The translations under genes and the position numbers were made by a program. A stretch of 64,000 nt of DNA from Lewinellaceae bacterium. Its GTDB lineage: Bacteria > Bacteroidota > Bacteroidia > Chitinophagales > Saprospiraceae. Positions 21,587 to 31,854 of this stretch are shown piece by piece (positions within the stretch are counted from its first letter, which is position 1; each line of letters opens with the position of its first letter). The notes under the pieces are model-generated. The model had not been told where the DNA came from. It made no database searches and worked only from the letters and a program-made list of their open reading frames with translations. The stretch spans positions 522,454-586,453 of the forward strand of contig JACJYN010000006.1 of assembly GCA_020636095.1 (NCBI GenBank), in the 5' to 3' direction.

Positions 21587-24500
21587 AACACTGCATCAAC
21601 TGCCTGGCCTGTTTTTGGAGCTTGATGCTACTCAGCCTGCAACCTTGCCGGGGGCAGCACGACTTCATTGAGTTTATTTCCAAGGAAAACGGGTTGCCGG
21701 TGGAGAAGATCGCCGATATCGCCACGGATTCAAAAGGCTATCTGTGGCTGGGCACTGCGCAGGGGCTTTACCGTTTTGACGGGCAGGAGTTCAGGCGGTT
21801 TCCGCTCATTTCGGGTAAGGACAGCATCTACCTTCGCAATATTGTTCGAATAGCCATTGACCGGCAGGACAAGATCTATTGCAGCTTTTGGAACAATGGC
21901 TTTGGTGTTTTCGACCCCCAAACACTGGAATTGAGCCATTATGTGAGCGAACCCGGCGTCGAGGGCGCACTCCCCTCCAATACCATCTACAACGTCGTGG
22001 ATGTTGACAGCCTGGTGTACCTGCAACTGGAAAGCCTTGGGTTTGTGCTTTTCAATAAGTCGGAAAAGACATTTCGACATTTCCTTCCCACCCAATTTAT
22101 CGATGCAAAAAAATATCCCCGGGCCAATGAGTTGCTAACCTGTGTGAAAGGCCATTCCAACCCTTTCAGCCTTTGGATAACCAGCCCGGAAGGATTGCTC
22201 CTGTTCGATGTGGCCACCAAAGGACACCGCTATTTTCCGCATGATGAAACCCCGTTCAAGTTCTTCTCCGCCCGTAGCGCTTACCTGCATTCGGATGGCC
22301 GGCTTTACATTGCCACCTGGTGGGAAGGCATTCTGGTTTTCAACACCGTTCCAATGCGTTGGGAACAACAATTTTCAACGGATAAAAACCAACGCTTTAA
22401 CCTTTCTTCGGCCTCGGCTTTTGCCCGCGGGCCGAAAGGGGAGATTTGGATACATAATGAGCAGGGCCTGCTGGCATTTGATCCGGAGAACCATGCTTTC
22501 GAGCTTCGGATCCCGCTAAGGGATAAAAAGGCGCCTTATGAATCCGGGCGCTTCTGGAGCCTGGGCGCCCAGATGAAAAAAATAATCCCGATCGGGAATG
22601 GCAGTTTTGCCATGATAGACAGCAGTTCGGATGGCATGTACCTGTACCACCCCAACCAGCAGCAGCTGCGGAAAATGCAAATGGAATCCGGCATTCGCTG
22701 TTCTGCATTCACCGCAGGCGGGCTGGCCTGCCTCACGGCCGACCAGCCCTTTTTTTTCGTAAAACAAAAGGCGGACAGCCAGCCGGAAAAGATCCCCATC
22801 GATCTGCTGGAGGGCGACTTCGGCATCCGGGATTGTTTTGCCGATGCGCAGCATACTTTCTGGCTGGTGGGGGAAAAAAGCCTGTACCGCTACCGATGGG
22901 GCGACCCGAGGGCCCAACCTGTTTTTTTCAGAGGAATCGACAGCCTGGTGCAACAGGGGAAGTGGATGATCGCGGGATTTATGGACAGCCAACAGCGGGT
23001 TTGGATCGGTACCAACCGGGAACTGCTCGTGCTCGAAAGCCTGAACCGGCAGGACTATCGTGTCGGGGCCTTTTCCGACACGCTATCAGGGTCTAAATTA
23101 GGCTGGCGGCAATTCGGAGATTTCTTGGAGACGGATAAAAACAGGGTCTGGTTTGCCTGCGACCGGGGGATTGGTTTTTCCGACGATGGGGGCCAATCGT
23201 TTTTCCGGTACGGGATGGACTCGGAAAGGAGCCAACCCTTCGAATTTGTGGATTTCAACGCTTTGGCTTTGGATGGGAAAGGCCGTCTTTGGGCCGGCAG
23301 CGCTGCCGGCAGCGGGCTGATCTACCTGTATCCGGAGCAACCCCACCCGCAGGTTTTACAGGTGTTCAAAAGTGATGGGCCGGAAGAACTGACGACGGCG
23401 GTTGCTGCCCTGAAAAGCGACGAAAAGGGCGATATATGGGGCCTTTCGGCTTCCGGTATTTTCAAGATTAACGCTTCGGGCCTTACGGTCTCGCGCTTCA
23501 ACCGTGCCTACGGTTTGCTGCCGACACAAGCCTACACGCTGGACCGATTGCCCGGCCACGAATTGATGGTGGGCTCTGCGAATGGCTATTTCAAATTTCA
23601 ACCGGAGGCCATGGCGCTGGACCGCAGGTTCCCTCAACCGCACATCGATGCTTACCGTTACGTCACGTCCGTAGACCAGGAGGTGGTTTGCCCGTCGCCT
23701 CGTGAAATTCACCTCCGTCATCCCGACAACTCCTTTGAGATTGACTTCAGCGCCCCCTGGTTTTGGGCGGCCGATCGCATCGCTTTTCAATACCGGTTGG
23801 CCGGTTACCACAGCCGCTGGATGGATATCGGGAACGAGCGGCGCATTTTTTTGGCAAAAATACCGCCCGGGACGCACACCCTCCAACTCCGGGCCAGCAA
23901 CGCCGCTGGAGAGTGGACGGACACCAACATCGTTTCCCTGCCGGTGAAGATCATTCCCGCCTTCTGGCAAACCTGGTGGTTTCGCCTGCTGGCCTTGACG
24001 GCCCTTTTGGGGACGGGCTTCTGGCTCTATTTCTACCGCCAACTCCAGCAAAGCCGGAGGCAGGCCCTGAAAGCCGAGTACGAGCAACAACTCAGCCGCC
24101 TCGAACTTTCCGCCCTGCGGGCGCAGATGAACCCTCACTTTATTTTCAATGCGTTCAATTCGGTGAAATGGTACCTCATCAAAGGCGAGCGGGAAAAAAC
24201 GGTGGACTACCTCGATAAATTCAGCCTCCTGATCCGCAAAGTGCTGGAAAGCACCAGGCACGAAGTCGTGCCCTTGTCCGAAGAACTGGAAACCATCCGG
24301 CTCATGCTGGAAATCGAGCAAATGCGGTTTAAAAACAAGTTTGAATACTGCATCGAAGTGGATGAAAATATCGATACCCAGTTTCTCCGTGTACCACCAC
24401 TCATTCTCCAGCCCTACGTCGAAAATGCCATCTGGCACGGGCTGTTGCACAAAGCCGGCGCGCCCGGACGGCTTACCATCAGCCTTGCCTCCATTCCCGG

Positions 24501-24729
24501 CGGCGTCCGTTGCATCATCGAAGACAACGGCATCGGCAGGGAAAAGGCCAAAACCCTGAGAAGCCATTCCTTCAGGCATACCAGATCCTACGGCATGCAG
24601 ATCGGCAAGGAACGCATCGCCCTGCTTTCCAGGCAGTACTTCCAGGCCGCTACCCTCGAAGTGGAGGACCTGACGGATGAAACGGGGCAAGCGGCGGGGA
24701 CGCGAGTGACGGTAGACTTGTGTCCATGA
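21577..24729 (+). CDS. Two-component-propeller sensor histidine kinase (LytS/His_kinase type)
   Basis: A 1050-residue sensor. A signal peptide (CLACFWSLMLLSLQPCRG) leads to two seven-bladed propellers built of Reg_prop repeats (GYLWLGTAQGLYRFDGQEF, QRVWIGTNRELLVLE, GRLWAGSAAGSGLIYLYP). A Y_Y_Y-type domain follows at about 720-790 (YRLAGYHSRWMDIGNERRI). A single transmembrane helix lies near residues 799-822, then a His_kinase domain with phospho-acceptor His854 (QMNPHFIFNAFNS) and an ATPase N-box and G-box (LQPYVENAIWHGL, DNGIGREKA). Periplasmic sensing of glycans is typical of the architecture, but the ligand here is unknown. It lacks a fused receiver or AraC domain, so it signals through the overlapping LytTR gene. 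Confidence 0.93.
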   Translation: MAMKHCINCLACFWSLMLLSLQPCRGQHDFIEFISKENGLPVEKIADIATDSKGYLWLGTAQGLYRFDGQEFRRFPLISGKDSIYLRNIVRIAIDRQDKIYCSFWNNGFGVFDPQTLELSHYVSEPGVEGALPSNTIYNVVDVDSLVYLQLESLGFVLFNKSEKTFRHFLPTQFIDAKKYPRANELLTCVKGHSNPFSLWITSPEGLLLFDVATKGHRYFPHDETPFKFFSARSAYLHSDGRLYIATWWEGILVFNTVPMRWEQQFSTDKNQRFNLSSASAFARGPKGEIWIHNEQGLLAFDPENHAFELRIPLRDKKAPYESGRFWSLGAQMKKIIPIGNGSFAMIDSSSDGMYLYHPNQQQLRKMQMESGIRCSAFTAGGLACLTADQPFFFVKQKADSQPEKIPIDLLEGDFGIRDCFADAQHTFWLVGEKSLYRYRWGDPRAQPVFFRGIDSLVQQGKWMIAGFMDSQQRVWIGTNRELLVLESLNRQDYRVGAFSDTLSGSKLGWRQFGDFLETDKNRVWFACDRGIGFSDDGGQSFFRYGMDSERSQPFEFVDFNALALDGKGRLWAGSAAGSGLIYLYPEQPHPQVLQVFKSDGPEELTTAVAALKSDEKGDIWGLSASGIFKINASGLTVSRFNRAYGLLPTQAYTLDRLPGHELMVGSANGYFKFQPEAMALDRRFPQPHIDAYRYVTSVDQEVVCPSPREIHLRHPDNSFEIDFSAPWFWAADRIAFQYRLAGYHSRWMDIGNERRIFLAKIPPGTHTLQLRASNAAGEWTDTNIVSLPVKIIPAFWQTWWFRLLALTALLGTGFWLYFYRQLQQSRRQALKAEYEQQLSRLELSALRAQMNPHFIFNAFNSVKWYLIKGEREKTVDYLDKFSLLIRKVLESTRHEVVPLSEELETIRLMLEIEQMRFKNKFEYCIEVDENIDTQFLRVPPLILQPYVENAIWHGLLHKAGAPGRLTISLASIPGGVRCIIEDNGIGREKAKTLRSHSFRHTRSYGMQIGKERIALLSRQYFQAATLEVEDLTDETGQAAGTRVTVDLCP

Positions 24730-24928
24730 AATGTCAATTTCCAGGCCAAAACGGTTAAATACTCACCCAAAACGGCCGATCTATCATTCGCAGAGATGGA
24801 AGGGGCGCGATAGTATAATTTTGGTTTATGAAACCCCAACCCAAACCATCCAACTGCCCAATGCAGCAGGTGATTGCCAGGGCCATTTAATGCCCCATGC
24901 TATTGTTTTGACCTTTAAATCATGGAAG

Positions 24929-27900
24929 ATGAAACGTCCCTATTTATTCTCCATTTTCATTGCACTGGTACTGCTATTAAGCATTGCCCGGCCGGCCGTT
25001 GCCGAATCTACCATTGCGCTGGCCGACGTGCTGGACGAAAATGGTAAGATTTCTAGCCTGGGAGATTGGAATGGTGCTGTTGATTTTACGGGCTTCCACG
25101 TGGTTCTGGATGAGTGTGAGGGTCCTGTGTTCCTCCCTATTTCCCCGCTCGATGGTCCGCCAGTGGCACCTGGTTGGGCCCCAATCAGTACCGGCCTGAA
25201 TGGCCCCTGCCGGGCCATTGCCGTGTCGGGCAACGACGTGTACGTGGGAGGGGAGTTCAGCATGGCCGGAGGGGTCAGCGCTAGATGTATCGCCCGTTGG
25301 GACGGCAGTTCCTGGAATGCTCTTGGTTCCGGGTTGAACAGCGCTGTCCGTGCTATTGCCGTATCCGGCAGCGACGTATTTGTCGGCGGGGACTTCGTCA
25401 TGGCGGGTGGTATCCCTGCCAGCCATATCGCCCACTGGGACGGTAGTTCGTGGAACGCCCTTGGTTCCGGGGTGAGCAGCTTTGTCCATGCTATTGCCGT
25501 TTTGGGTAGCGACGTATTTGTAGGGGGACAGTTTACAGTAGCGGGTGGTATCCCTGCCAACCGTATTGCCCGCTGGGATGGCAGTTCTTGGAACGCTCTT
25601 GGTTCCGGGGTGAACAGCATTGTCCGTGCTATTGCTGTATCCGGCAGCGACTTATTGGTAGGTGGGGGATTCAATATGGCGGGTGGCATTCCTGCCAACT
25701 GTATCGCCCGCTGGAGTGGCGGTTCGTGGAACGCTCTTGGTTCGGGGGTGAACGAAAGTGTACATGCTATTGCTGTATCCGGCAGCGACCTGTATGTTGG
25801 AGGGGAGTTCATAATAGCGGGTGGCATCCTTGCCAACCGTATTGCCCACTGGGACGGTAGTTCTTGGAACGCTCTTAGTTCCGGGGTGAACGGCATTGTC
25901 CGTGCTATTGCCGTATCCGGCAGCGACGTGTATGTTGGAGGGGAATTCACCTTTGCAGGGGGCCAACCAGCAAATCTGATCGTCCGCTGGAGTGGCAGTT
26001 CTTGGAACGCTCTTGGTTCGGGGGTAAACGGAAGTGTCCATGCTATTGCTGTATCGGGCAGCAACGTGTTTGTAGGAGGGTACTTCACTATTGCGGGGGG
26101 CAGCAGCGCTAACCGCATCGCCCGCTGGGAAGAATCACCGCCACCATCCACACTACCCTTCATCACCACCTGGCAGACCGACAATCCCGGTACTTCTAAT
26201 GATGATCAGATCACCATCCCCGGCACGGGAACCAACTATGCCATCGCCTGGGAGGAGGTGGGGAATCCTTCCAATAACGGGACAACCACCGGCAATGGCC
26301 CGACCACTGTCACCTTTCCCTCAGCGGGCACGTACCGGGTGAGCATCAGCGGGGATTTCACCCAAATTCAATTTGCGTATGGCGGTGACCGCCTCAAGCT
26401 ACTCTCCATCGAGCAGTGGGGCGACATCGACTGGAGCAGTATGGCGAATGCCTTTTATGGCTGCGCCAACCTGACCTCCAGCGCCACTGATGCGCCGAAT
26501 CTTTCATCCGTAACGGATTGCTCGTATATGTTTTCAGAATGTACCGTTTTCAACGGCCCCATCGGCAACTGGAACACCGGCAGTGTAACCAATATGAGCT
26601 TAATGTTTAGTGGGGCGGCGGCCTTCAACCAGCCTATTGGTAGCTGGAACACCGCCAACGTGACGGATATGAGTGGCATGTTCTTCGATGCAGGTTCCTT
26701 CAACCAGCCCATTGGCAGTTGGAACACCAATAATGTAACCAACATGAACAGCCTATTCGCTTATGCCGGGGCTTTCAACCAGCCCATCGGCAGTTGGAAC
26801 ACCGCCAGCGTTACGGATATGGGTTCTATGTTCAAAGAAGCTGCTGCTTTCAACCAGCCTATCGGTGGCTGGAACACGGCCAACGTAACTAGCATGGCTT
26901 ATATGTTTGAAGGAGCCGCCTCCTTCGACCAACCTATAGGTAGCTGGGCCACCGGCAGCGTGACCTTTATGAGATCGATGTTTTCCGGAGCCAGCTCCTT
27001 TAACCAGCCCGTTAGCAGCTGGAATATTGCCAATGTGGCCGATATGTATGGCATGTTCTCTAACGCAGGCGCCTTTAACCAGCCCCTCGGCGATTGGACG
27101 TTTAACAGCGATGTCGACCTGGGTGAAATGCTATTTAACTGCGGTATGTCATTGGAGAATTATGACAACACCCTCATTGCTTGGAACAATAACCCGCTTA
27201 CCCCGAGTGGCCGTGAAATCGGGGCTTCGTTTGTAAAATATTGCATCGGCATTGACGCGCGTACCGACCTCGAAGGGCTCAAAGGCTGGACTTTCAACGG
27301 TGATGAACACGATTGCAGCGGATTCACCATCGGAAGCACACTCAACGGCAACTGGGCGTCAGCTGACACCTGGTCGAACGACTGGGTGCCCAACTCCACC
27401 AACGAAGTGATCATACAGGGAGGTTCTACCATTACATTAAACGGTGCTGCTACCGCCAACGGATTGACCATCGGAACAGCTTCCACGCTGTCCCTTGAAG
27501 GCAATGCCACGCTGACGCTCAGCGCACCCGCCACCAACAACGGTACCTTGCAAGGGATCGGTATTATAGAAGGAAGTATCTTTACCAACACATCGGATGG
27601 CACGATCGTGCCCGGCGCGTCACCGGGTTGTCTGAGCTTCACCGACGGGCTTACCAATGATGGCGCCGTAATTATAGAAGTAAACGGAACAACTGCCTGC
27701 TCTGGCTACGACCGGATCAATGTCACCGGTACGGCCAACCTGGGCGGCGCGCTCGCTGTCAGCATCAACGGCAACTACACACCCGCCAACGGGGATGTGA
27801 TCATCTTTATTGACGCCACCAGTATTTCGGGAGCTTTCACCACGGTCAACCCGCCCCTTCCTGTCGGCTGGTCATTGGCATACAACACCCCCAGCACAGG

Positions 27901-28483
27901 GAAGGTATCGCTCCAGTATTTTTCTGCTCCACTCCCTGTGGAATTGATCACTTTTGAAGTAAGGAGACAAAACGACAATGCCGCCCATCTCTCCTGGCGT
28001 ACGGCCACCGAGAATAACAACCAAGGCTTTCACATCGAACGCAGCGCTGACGTCAGGAGCTGGCAAACCCTTGGCTTTGTGCCCGGCCACGGCACGACCC
28101 AGGTGGAACAGGCCTATTCTTTTACCGATAAAGACCCACTGCCCGGCCTCAACTACTACCGCCTTCAGCAAGTGGATTTCGACGGCAGCTTCGAGTATTC
28201 GGGCATCCAAAGCATCATGATCCAAAGCGATAATCCCATGTTAGTATCCTATCCCAATCCGGCCAGCGGTCAGGTGAATATTCACCTGGCTGGGCTGGAG
28301 GGAGAGGCATCACTCGAAATATATGACCAATTGGGCCGCCTCGTTTGGGCAAAGCCACTGAGCTATACCGGGCAAGACATCCAGATCGACCTGAACGATG
28401 AGAGCTTCAGGAACGGCAATTATCTCGTCTCGGTCATTGTGAATGGTGAGAGATTGACACATCGGATGGTTATTGTCAAGTAA
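24929..28483 (+). CDS. T9SS-exported repeat surface protein with propeller and BspA-type (DUF285) repeats
   Basis: A 1184-residue secreted protein starting at a clear signal peptide (YLFSIFIALVLLLSIARPA); an upstream in-frame ATG would bury it. Residues about 75-400 hold eight near-identical repeats of roughly 39 residues (IAVSGSDVFVGGDFVMAGG ... RWDGSSWNALGSG), likely a beta-propeller. Residues 490-760 hold about nine BspA/DUF285 repeats of 25-27 residues (FNQPIGSWNTANVTDMSGMF). A beta-helical stretch (about 800-990) follows, then a linker LPVELITFEV and a C-terminal T9SS sorting domain (LVSYPNPASGQVNIHL ... GRLVWAK ... GNYLVSV). DUF285 repeats occur in adhesins. The strongly conserved DNA of the repeats suggests recent expansion or recombination. 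It is probably cell-surface bound or released. Confidence 0.88.
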   Translation: MKRPYLFSIFIALVLLLSIARPAVAESTIALADVLDENGKISSLGDWNGAVDFTGFHVVLDECEGPVFLPISPLDGPPVAPGWAPISTGLNGPCRAIAVSGNDVYVGGEFSMAGGVSARCIARWDGSSWNALGSGLNSAVRAIAVSGSDVFVGGDFVMAGGIPASHIAHWDGSSWNALGSGVSSFVHAIAVLGSDVFVGGQFTVAGGIPANRIARWDGSSWNALGSGVNSIVRAIAVSGSDLLVGGGFNMAGGIPANCIARWSGGSWNALGSGVNESVHAIAVSGSDLYVGGEFIIAGGILANRIAHWDGSSWNALSSGVNGIVRAIAVSGSDVYVGGEFTFAGGQPANLIVRWSGSSWNALGSGVNGSVHAIAVSGSNVFVGGYFTIAGGSSANRIARWEESPPPSTLPFITTWQTDNPGTSNDDQITIPGTGTNYAIAWEEVGNPSNNGTTTGNGPTTVTFPSAGTYRVSISGDFTQIQFAYGGDRLKLLSIEQWGDIDWSSMANAFYGCANLTSSATDAPNLSSVTDCSYMFSECTVFNGPIGNWNTGSVTNMSLMFSGAAAFNQPIGSWNTANVTDMSGMFFDAGSFNQPIGSWNTNNVTNMNSLFAYAGAFNQPIGSWNTASVTDMGSMFKEAAAFNQPIGGWNTANVTSMAYMFEGAASFDQPIGSWATGSVTFMRSMFSGASSFNQPVSSWNIANVADMYGMFSNAGAFNQPLGDWTFNSDVDLGEMLFNCGMSLENYDNTLIAWNNNPLTPSGREIGASFVKYCIGIDARTDLEGLKGWTFNGDEHDCSGFTIGSTLNGNWASADTWSNDWVPNSTNEVIIQGGSTITLNGAATANGLTIGTASTLSLEGNATLTLSAPATNNGTLQGIGIIEGSIFTNTSDGTIVPGASPGCLSFTDGLTNDGAVIIEVNGTTACSGYDRINVTGTANLGGALAVSINGNYTPANGDVIIFIDATSISGAFTTVNPPLPVGWSLAYNTPSTGKVSLQYFSAPLPVELITFEVRRQNDNAAHLSWRTATENNNQGFHIERSADVRSWQTLGFVPGHGTTQVEQAYSFTDKDPLPGLNYYRLQQVDFDGSFEYSGIQSIMIQSDNPMLVSYPNPASGQVNIHLAGLEGEASLEIYDQLGRLVWAKPLSYTGQDIQIDLNDESFRNGNYLVSVIVNGERLTHRMVIVK

Positions 28484-28550
28484 GGGCCGAGCCGCCTTTG
28501 AACGCCAATAGAACCCAAACCACGGCCTAACAATCAGAACTATTCCACTA

Positions 28551-28635
28551 CTAGCGCGCCGGGAACGAAATTCTTAACCAATTCTTTGGGCTCTTTTACG
28601 GCTATGCTGCGTTGCTCCTTCCTTCCGTAGCTAAG
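28551..28635. repeat. 166-bp palindromic repeat, copy 2, left part
   Basis: It begins CTAGCGCGCCGGGAACGAA and runs to the TAAG target duplication of the inserted IS1182-type element. With 30242-30322 it reconstitutes a 166-bp copy of the palindrome seen at 9085-9250. Confidence 0.8.
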
Positions 28636-30237
28636 CAGGCTGACCGGGAATGCGTTATGGGAACGCATGGCGACATATAGCCATGTGTAAAGGCATACAG
28701 GCCATTTGCGATGCGCTCGGCCCAAGTTCTTTGAAAAACCGGGTTTAACAAGCTATTTTGGGGCCTCATGCCCCAAAATGGGGTTGACGTAAGCCAAAAA
28801 AGCAAGAAACGAGCTGCATGTTTTGGCTAAGCTTGCGCAAATTATAGGCTAAGCACATCAGGGTGAACTCCTTTACCTTTTCTAAGCCGCGCAATAAAAA
28901 GCGGTATAGCCCAAGTTGTATTTCAAATGGCCAAAGATAGCTTCAATAGGGTGCAAGCGCCTGCGATACATTTTTTGCCCTTCTTCGCTATTAAGGCGTT
29001 GCTTCATTTCATCTCGCAACCCTTGGCGCACTTCTCTTGAGATAGCACGGTAAGGCGATTTTTTGGAAGAGTGGCATTGCTTTTGGAAAGGGCAGCCTTT
29101 ACAAGCCTTTGTCCTATATTGGCGATATTGTTTGTTGCGCGTGTTGTCGTTTATTATGCTTTTGAATTCCAGCGTATGGTTGGCTGGGCAGGTGTACACG
29201 TCTCGTTCGGCATCATAGCCGAAATGAACGCTATGAAAGGGCTTGTCTTCAAAAGTAGCATTCATGTCTCTGTAAGGCACATATCCACAAATGCCATTTT
29301 CATCCATATATTCAAAGCTGTCAAAAGTGCCATAGTCCGCATCGGCAAGGGCTATTTTTACTTCCTGTGCGGTGTTTTCTTGTATGCCTTGAAGGGCCGG
29401 CACAAGCTGGGCTTTGTCATTGCCCTCAGTAGTGACGTCGCAATAAGTAATGATTTGGTGTCCTTCGCTGCAAGCTGCCTGGGCATTGTAATTGGTATCG
29501 AAGTTGCCCTTTTTGCCTTTCATTATGTCCCGTCTGCATCCGTTAGGTTAAGTTTTTCTATTGAAGCGCCGTTATCTAATACTTCAATGGCTTGGCTTAT
29601 CTTTTCGTGCAGGCTATTCTTGCAGGCTATTTTTTTTTTGCTTGCTCATCCAAGGCTTCTTTTTCTAAAGCAGCAATGTCCTCCAATAAATGGCGCTGCC
29701 ATTTTTCAAACTGCTCTTTCGTTTTGGTGCGCCTCTTGGAACTGTTGGCTTCTATTTTACTGCCGTCCACTATACTCAAGGAGGCATCTACCAAACCAGC
29801 TTCACCGCACTTTTTTAATACTTGGACAAATAGGCTCGAAAAATGAGGGTAGTATTGCTTTCGAAAATCATTGATACAACTCTTCTTCGGGCGGTAAGCT
29901 TTGCTCAGATAGATGAAGGGCAGGTTCTCTGCACAAGCTTGGGACAGCTTCCTCCCGCTTCGGATGCCTTCCATGTAGCCGTAAAAAATTACGCTAAGCA
30001 TCAATTTAGGGTGCAGCCCATTTTGTCCAAGCCCGCTATAATTGGCTTCGATGGCACTGGTATCCAGAGTGGAAACTATCTTTTCCACTTGCCTACACAA
30101 ATGGCCCGCAGCTAAATAGCCGCCCACGTCGATCACCACCCCGTGGGCATGCCCGGTTTCATATTTCTTGAATGTTGCCATATTACGCATTATAGCAATT
30201 TTTATCTGATTCCCATAACGCATTCCCGGTCAGCCTG
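28636..30237 (-). mobile_element. IS1182-family insertion sequence, decayed
   Basis: A 1602-bp element with perfect 27-bp terminal inverted repeats beginning CAGGCTGACCGGGAATGCG (28636-28662 and 30211-30237). It is flanked by TAAG at 28632-28635 and 30238-30241, a 4-bp target duplication. It has inserted into the centre of a 166-bp palindromic repeat. The intact ends but broken transposase show it could move only with help in trans. Confidence 0.88.
28882..30181 (-). pseudogene. IS1182-family transposase with at least three frame breaks
   Basis: The N-terminal part (MATFKKYETGHAHGVVIDVG, then DUF772-like LHPKLMLSVIFYGYMEGIRS) is open to about 29627. The catalytic DDE part is open from 29523 (GNFDTNYNAQAACSEGHQII, LADADYGTFDSFEYMDENGI, RRLHPIEAIFGHLKYNLGY). 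Between them I see a run of ten As where nine would keep the frame (29630-29639), a direct 13-bp duplication of AATAGCCTGCA(A/C)G (about 29604-29629), and a missing base just before the ATGAAAGGC at 29515-29523. The conserved linker NLTDADGT is readable in the middle frame. The gene is therefore not functional as read. The start was chosen at MATFKKY, the family's usual beginning. Confidence 0.85.
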
Positions 30238-30241
30238 TAAG

Positions 30242-30322
30242 GCTATGGTCGGTCGTCGCGCCTTGCCTGGCCGCAAAACAGCCTCAAATTATTGACCAAC
30301 AACTTCGTTCCCGGCGCACTAG
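30242..30322. repeat. 166-bp palindromic repeat, copy 2, right part
   Basis: This continues the copy begun at 28551 on the other side of the IS1182-type element. It ends GTTCCCGGCGCACTAG. Its last bases coincide with the TA target and first G of the neighbouring IS630-type element. Confidence 0.8.
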
Positions 30323-31689
30323 TGCCTTCGGCACTAAATAACGCATAGTTTTGTATCTTGTAGTTCTTTAACAAAATTGAGATTACCATGAGTAGAGGCA
30401 GGCCAGCCCCGCGGATTACTATGACAGAACGCCAATATAGTTTACTGTCCCAGCACTGGGCCAAACATTCCTTGGCGCATCATATTAAAACCAGAATAAG
30501 GATTCTTCTTTTGGCGAACGAAGGTTATAGCCATGCATCAATAAAACGCGAATTAAGGATTGATATTAATACGGTGAAAAGATGGCGCCGCCGTTGGGAA
30601 ACGGAATTTGATTCCATAAAGGCTTTTGAATTAGGGGAATCCGGGCAAGGAGTGGGTGATAAAGCCCTTCTTAAAAGGATGCTACTTGTTGTAAAGGATA
30701 ATCCACGAAGTGGTGCACCTAAGCGAATTACTTTAGCCCAAGAACAGCAAATCATCGCCTTAGCCTGCGAAAAACCGGAGGACTATGGCGTTCCCATTAC
30801 ACAGTGGAACTGAGAGATGTTGGCTCATGTGTACCAAATCCAAGGAGTCGTTGAGGCTATCTCGCCACGCTACGTGAGCGAGATTTTAAAAAGAGCCAAG
30901 CTTCAACCTCATAAGTCCCACTACTGGCTGTTTCCAAAAATAGAAGATTGGGACGCTTTTGTTATTCGAGTGGCTTTAATTTGTCACCTTATCCTGCAAG
31001 CTATTAGCCTGAAAAGCCCCAACTCCACCTGATCAGTGTAGATGAAAAAACAGGAATTCAAGCCTTGGAACGCATTGCTCCGTACCAGCCAATGGAAAAG
31101 GGGAAACCTCGCAGGATCGAATACGAATATACCCGCCATGGAACCACCTGCTTTTACCGCTATTGATGTTGGGCGAGGCAAGCTTATCAACCATAGGCTC
31201 CACCCTACCCGAAACGAGCAGGATTTTGTAATCTTCATTGATCAAACAGCAGATTCAATAGCCCCTACGGATGAGATCATTTTTATGGCTGACCAACTCA
31301 ACATTCATCAATCTGAATCTTTGGTTAGATGGGTTGCCCAACAGATCAATTTTGAAGGGGATTTAGGAACTAAAGGCTACAAAGGCATCTTGAAAAGCAT
31401 GGAAACCCGAAAGAAGTTTCTCGAATCACCTGAGCATAGAATTAGGTTTGTTTTCACGCCCATTGTTCTTGGTTAAATCCAATTGAAAATTGGTTCGCCA
31501 AATTGCAAAAAGGCATGTAATCAAACATGGTAACTTCTCTTCTGTCAAAGAACTTGAAAATAAAATTGAAAGATATATCGACTTTTATAATCGTTGCCTC
31601 ATTAAACCGCTCAAATGGAAATTTAAGGGCTTCATTAAAGCCCATAAATTGAAGCAATTAAACCGTGCATAATTTAGTGCCGAAGGCAC
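30322..31689 (+). mobile_element. IS630-family insertion sequence, decayed
   Basis: A 1368-bp element with 18-bp terminal inverted repeats GTGCCTTCGGCACTAAAT. The first 13 bp are themselves palindromic. It is flanked by TA at 30320-30321 and 31690-31691, the TA duplication expected for IS630/mariner-type elements. It sits exactly at a CTAG shared by two 166-bp repeats. The transposase is broken. Confidence 0.82.
30388..31672 (+). pseudogene. IS630-family transposase remnant
   Basis: The N-terminal helix-turn-helix part is open from ATG 30388 (SRGRPAPRITMTERQ, SHASIKRELRIDINTVKRWR) to a TGA at 30811 inside TQWN-REMLAHV, probably a CGA to TGA change. The frame then continues to about 30950 (ISPRYVSEILKRAKLQPH). 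The catalytic region is spread over several frames: ISVDEKTGIQALER near 31030-31080, GRGKLINHRLHPTRNEQDFV near 31150-31270, then IIFMADQLNIHQSESLVRWV. The end is CSWLNPIENWFAK and VIKHGNFSSVKELENKIERY. At least one nonsense mutation and four frame changes are needed to explain this. It is clearly dead. Confidence 0.8.
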
Positions 31690-31854
31690 TAGCGCGCCGG
31701 GAACGAAATTATCGACCCATTATGCGGCCTCTTTTGGCGCTATACGTCGTTGCCCATTCCTCACGTAGCTCCGGCTATGCTCGTCATGGGCGCCTCGTCT
31801 AGCACCAAAATAGCCTCCCATTATTGGCCGATTACTTCATGCCCGGCGCACTAG
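31689..31854. repeat. 166-bp palindromic repeat, copy 3
   Basis: It begins CTAGCGCGCCGGGAACGAA and ends ATGCCCGGCGCACTAG. It is again 166 bp, but its centre (CGTTGCCCATTCCTCACGTAGC) differs more from copies 1 and 2. Before the IS630-type insertion it would have directly abutted copy 2 at one shared CTAG. Its right end supplies the last codons of the small membrane protein at 31837-32037. Confidence 0.75.

Noticed and set aside
29604..29639. Programmed frameshifting in the IS1182-type transposase at the A-run.
   Set aside because: The 13-bp duplication and a further missing base downstream cannot be bridged by one programmed shift.
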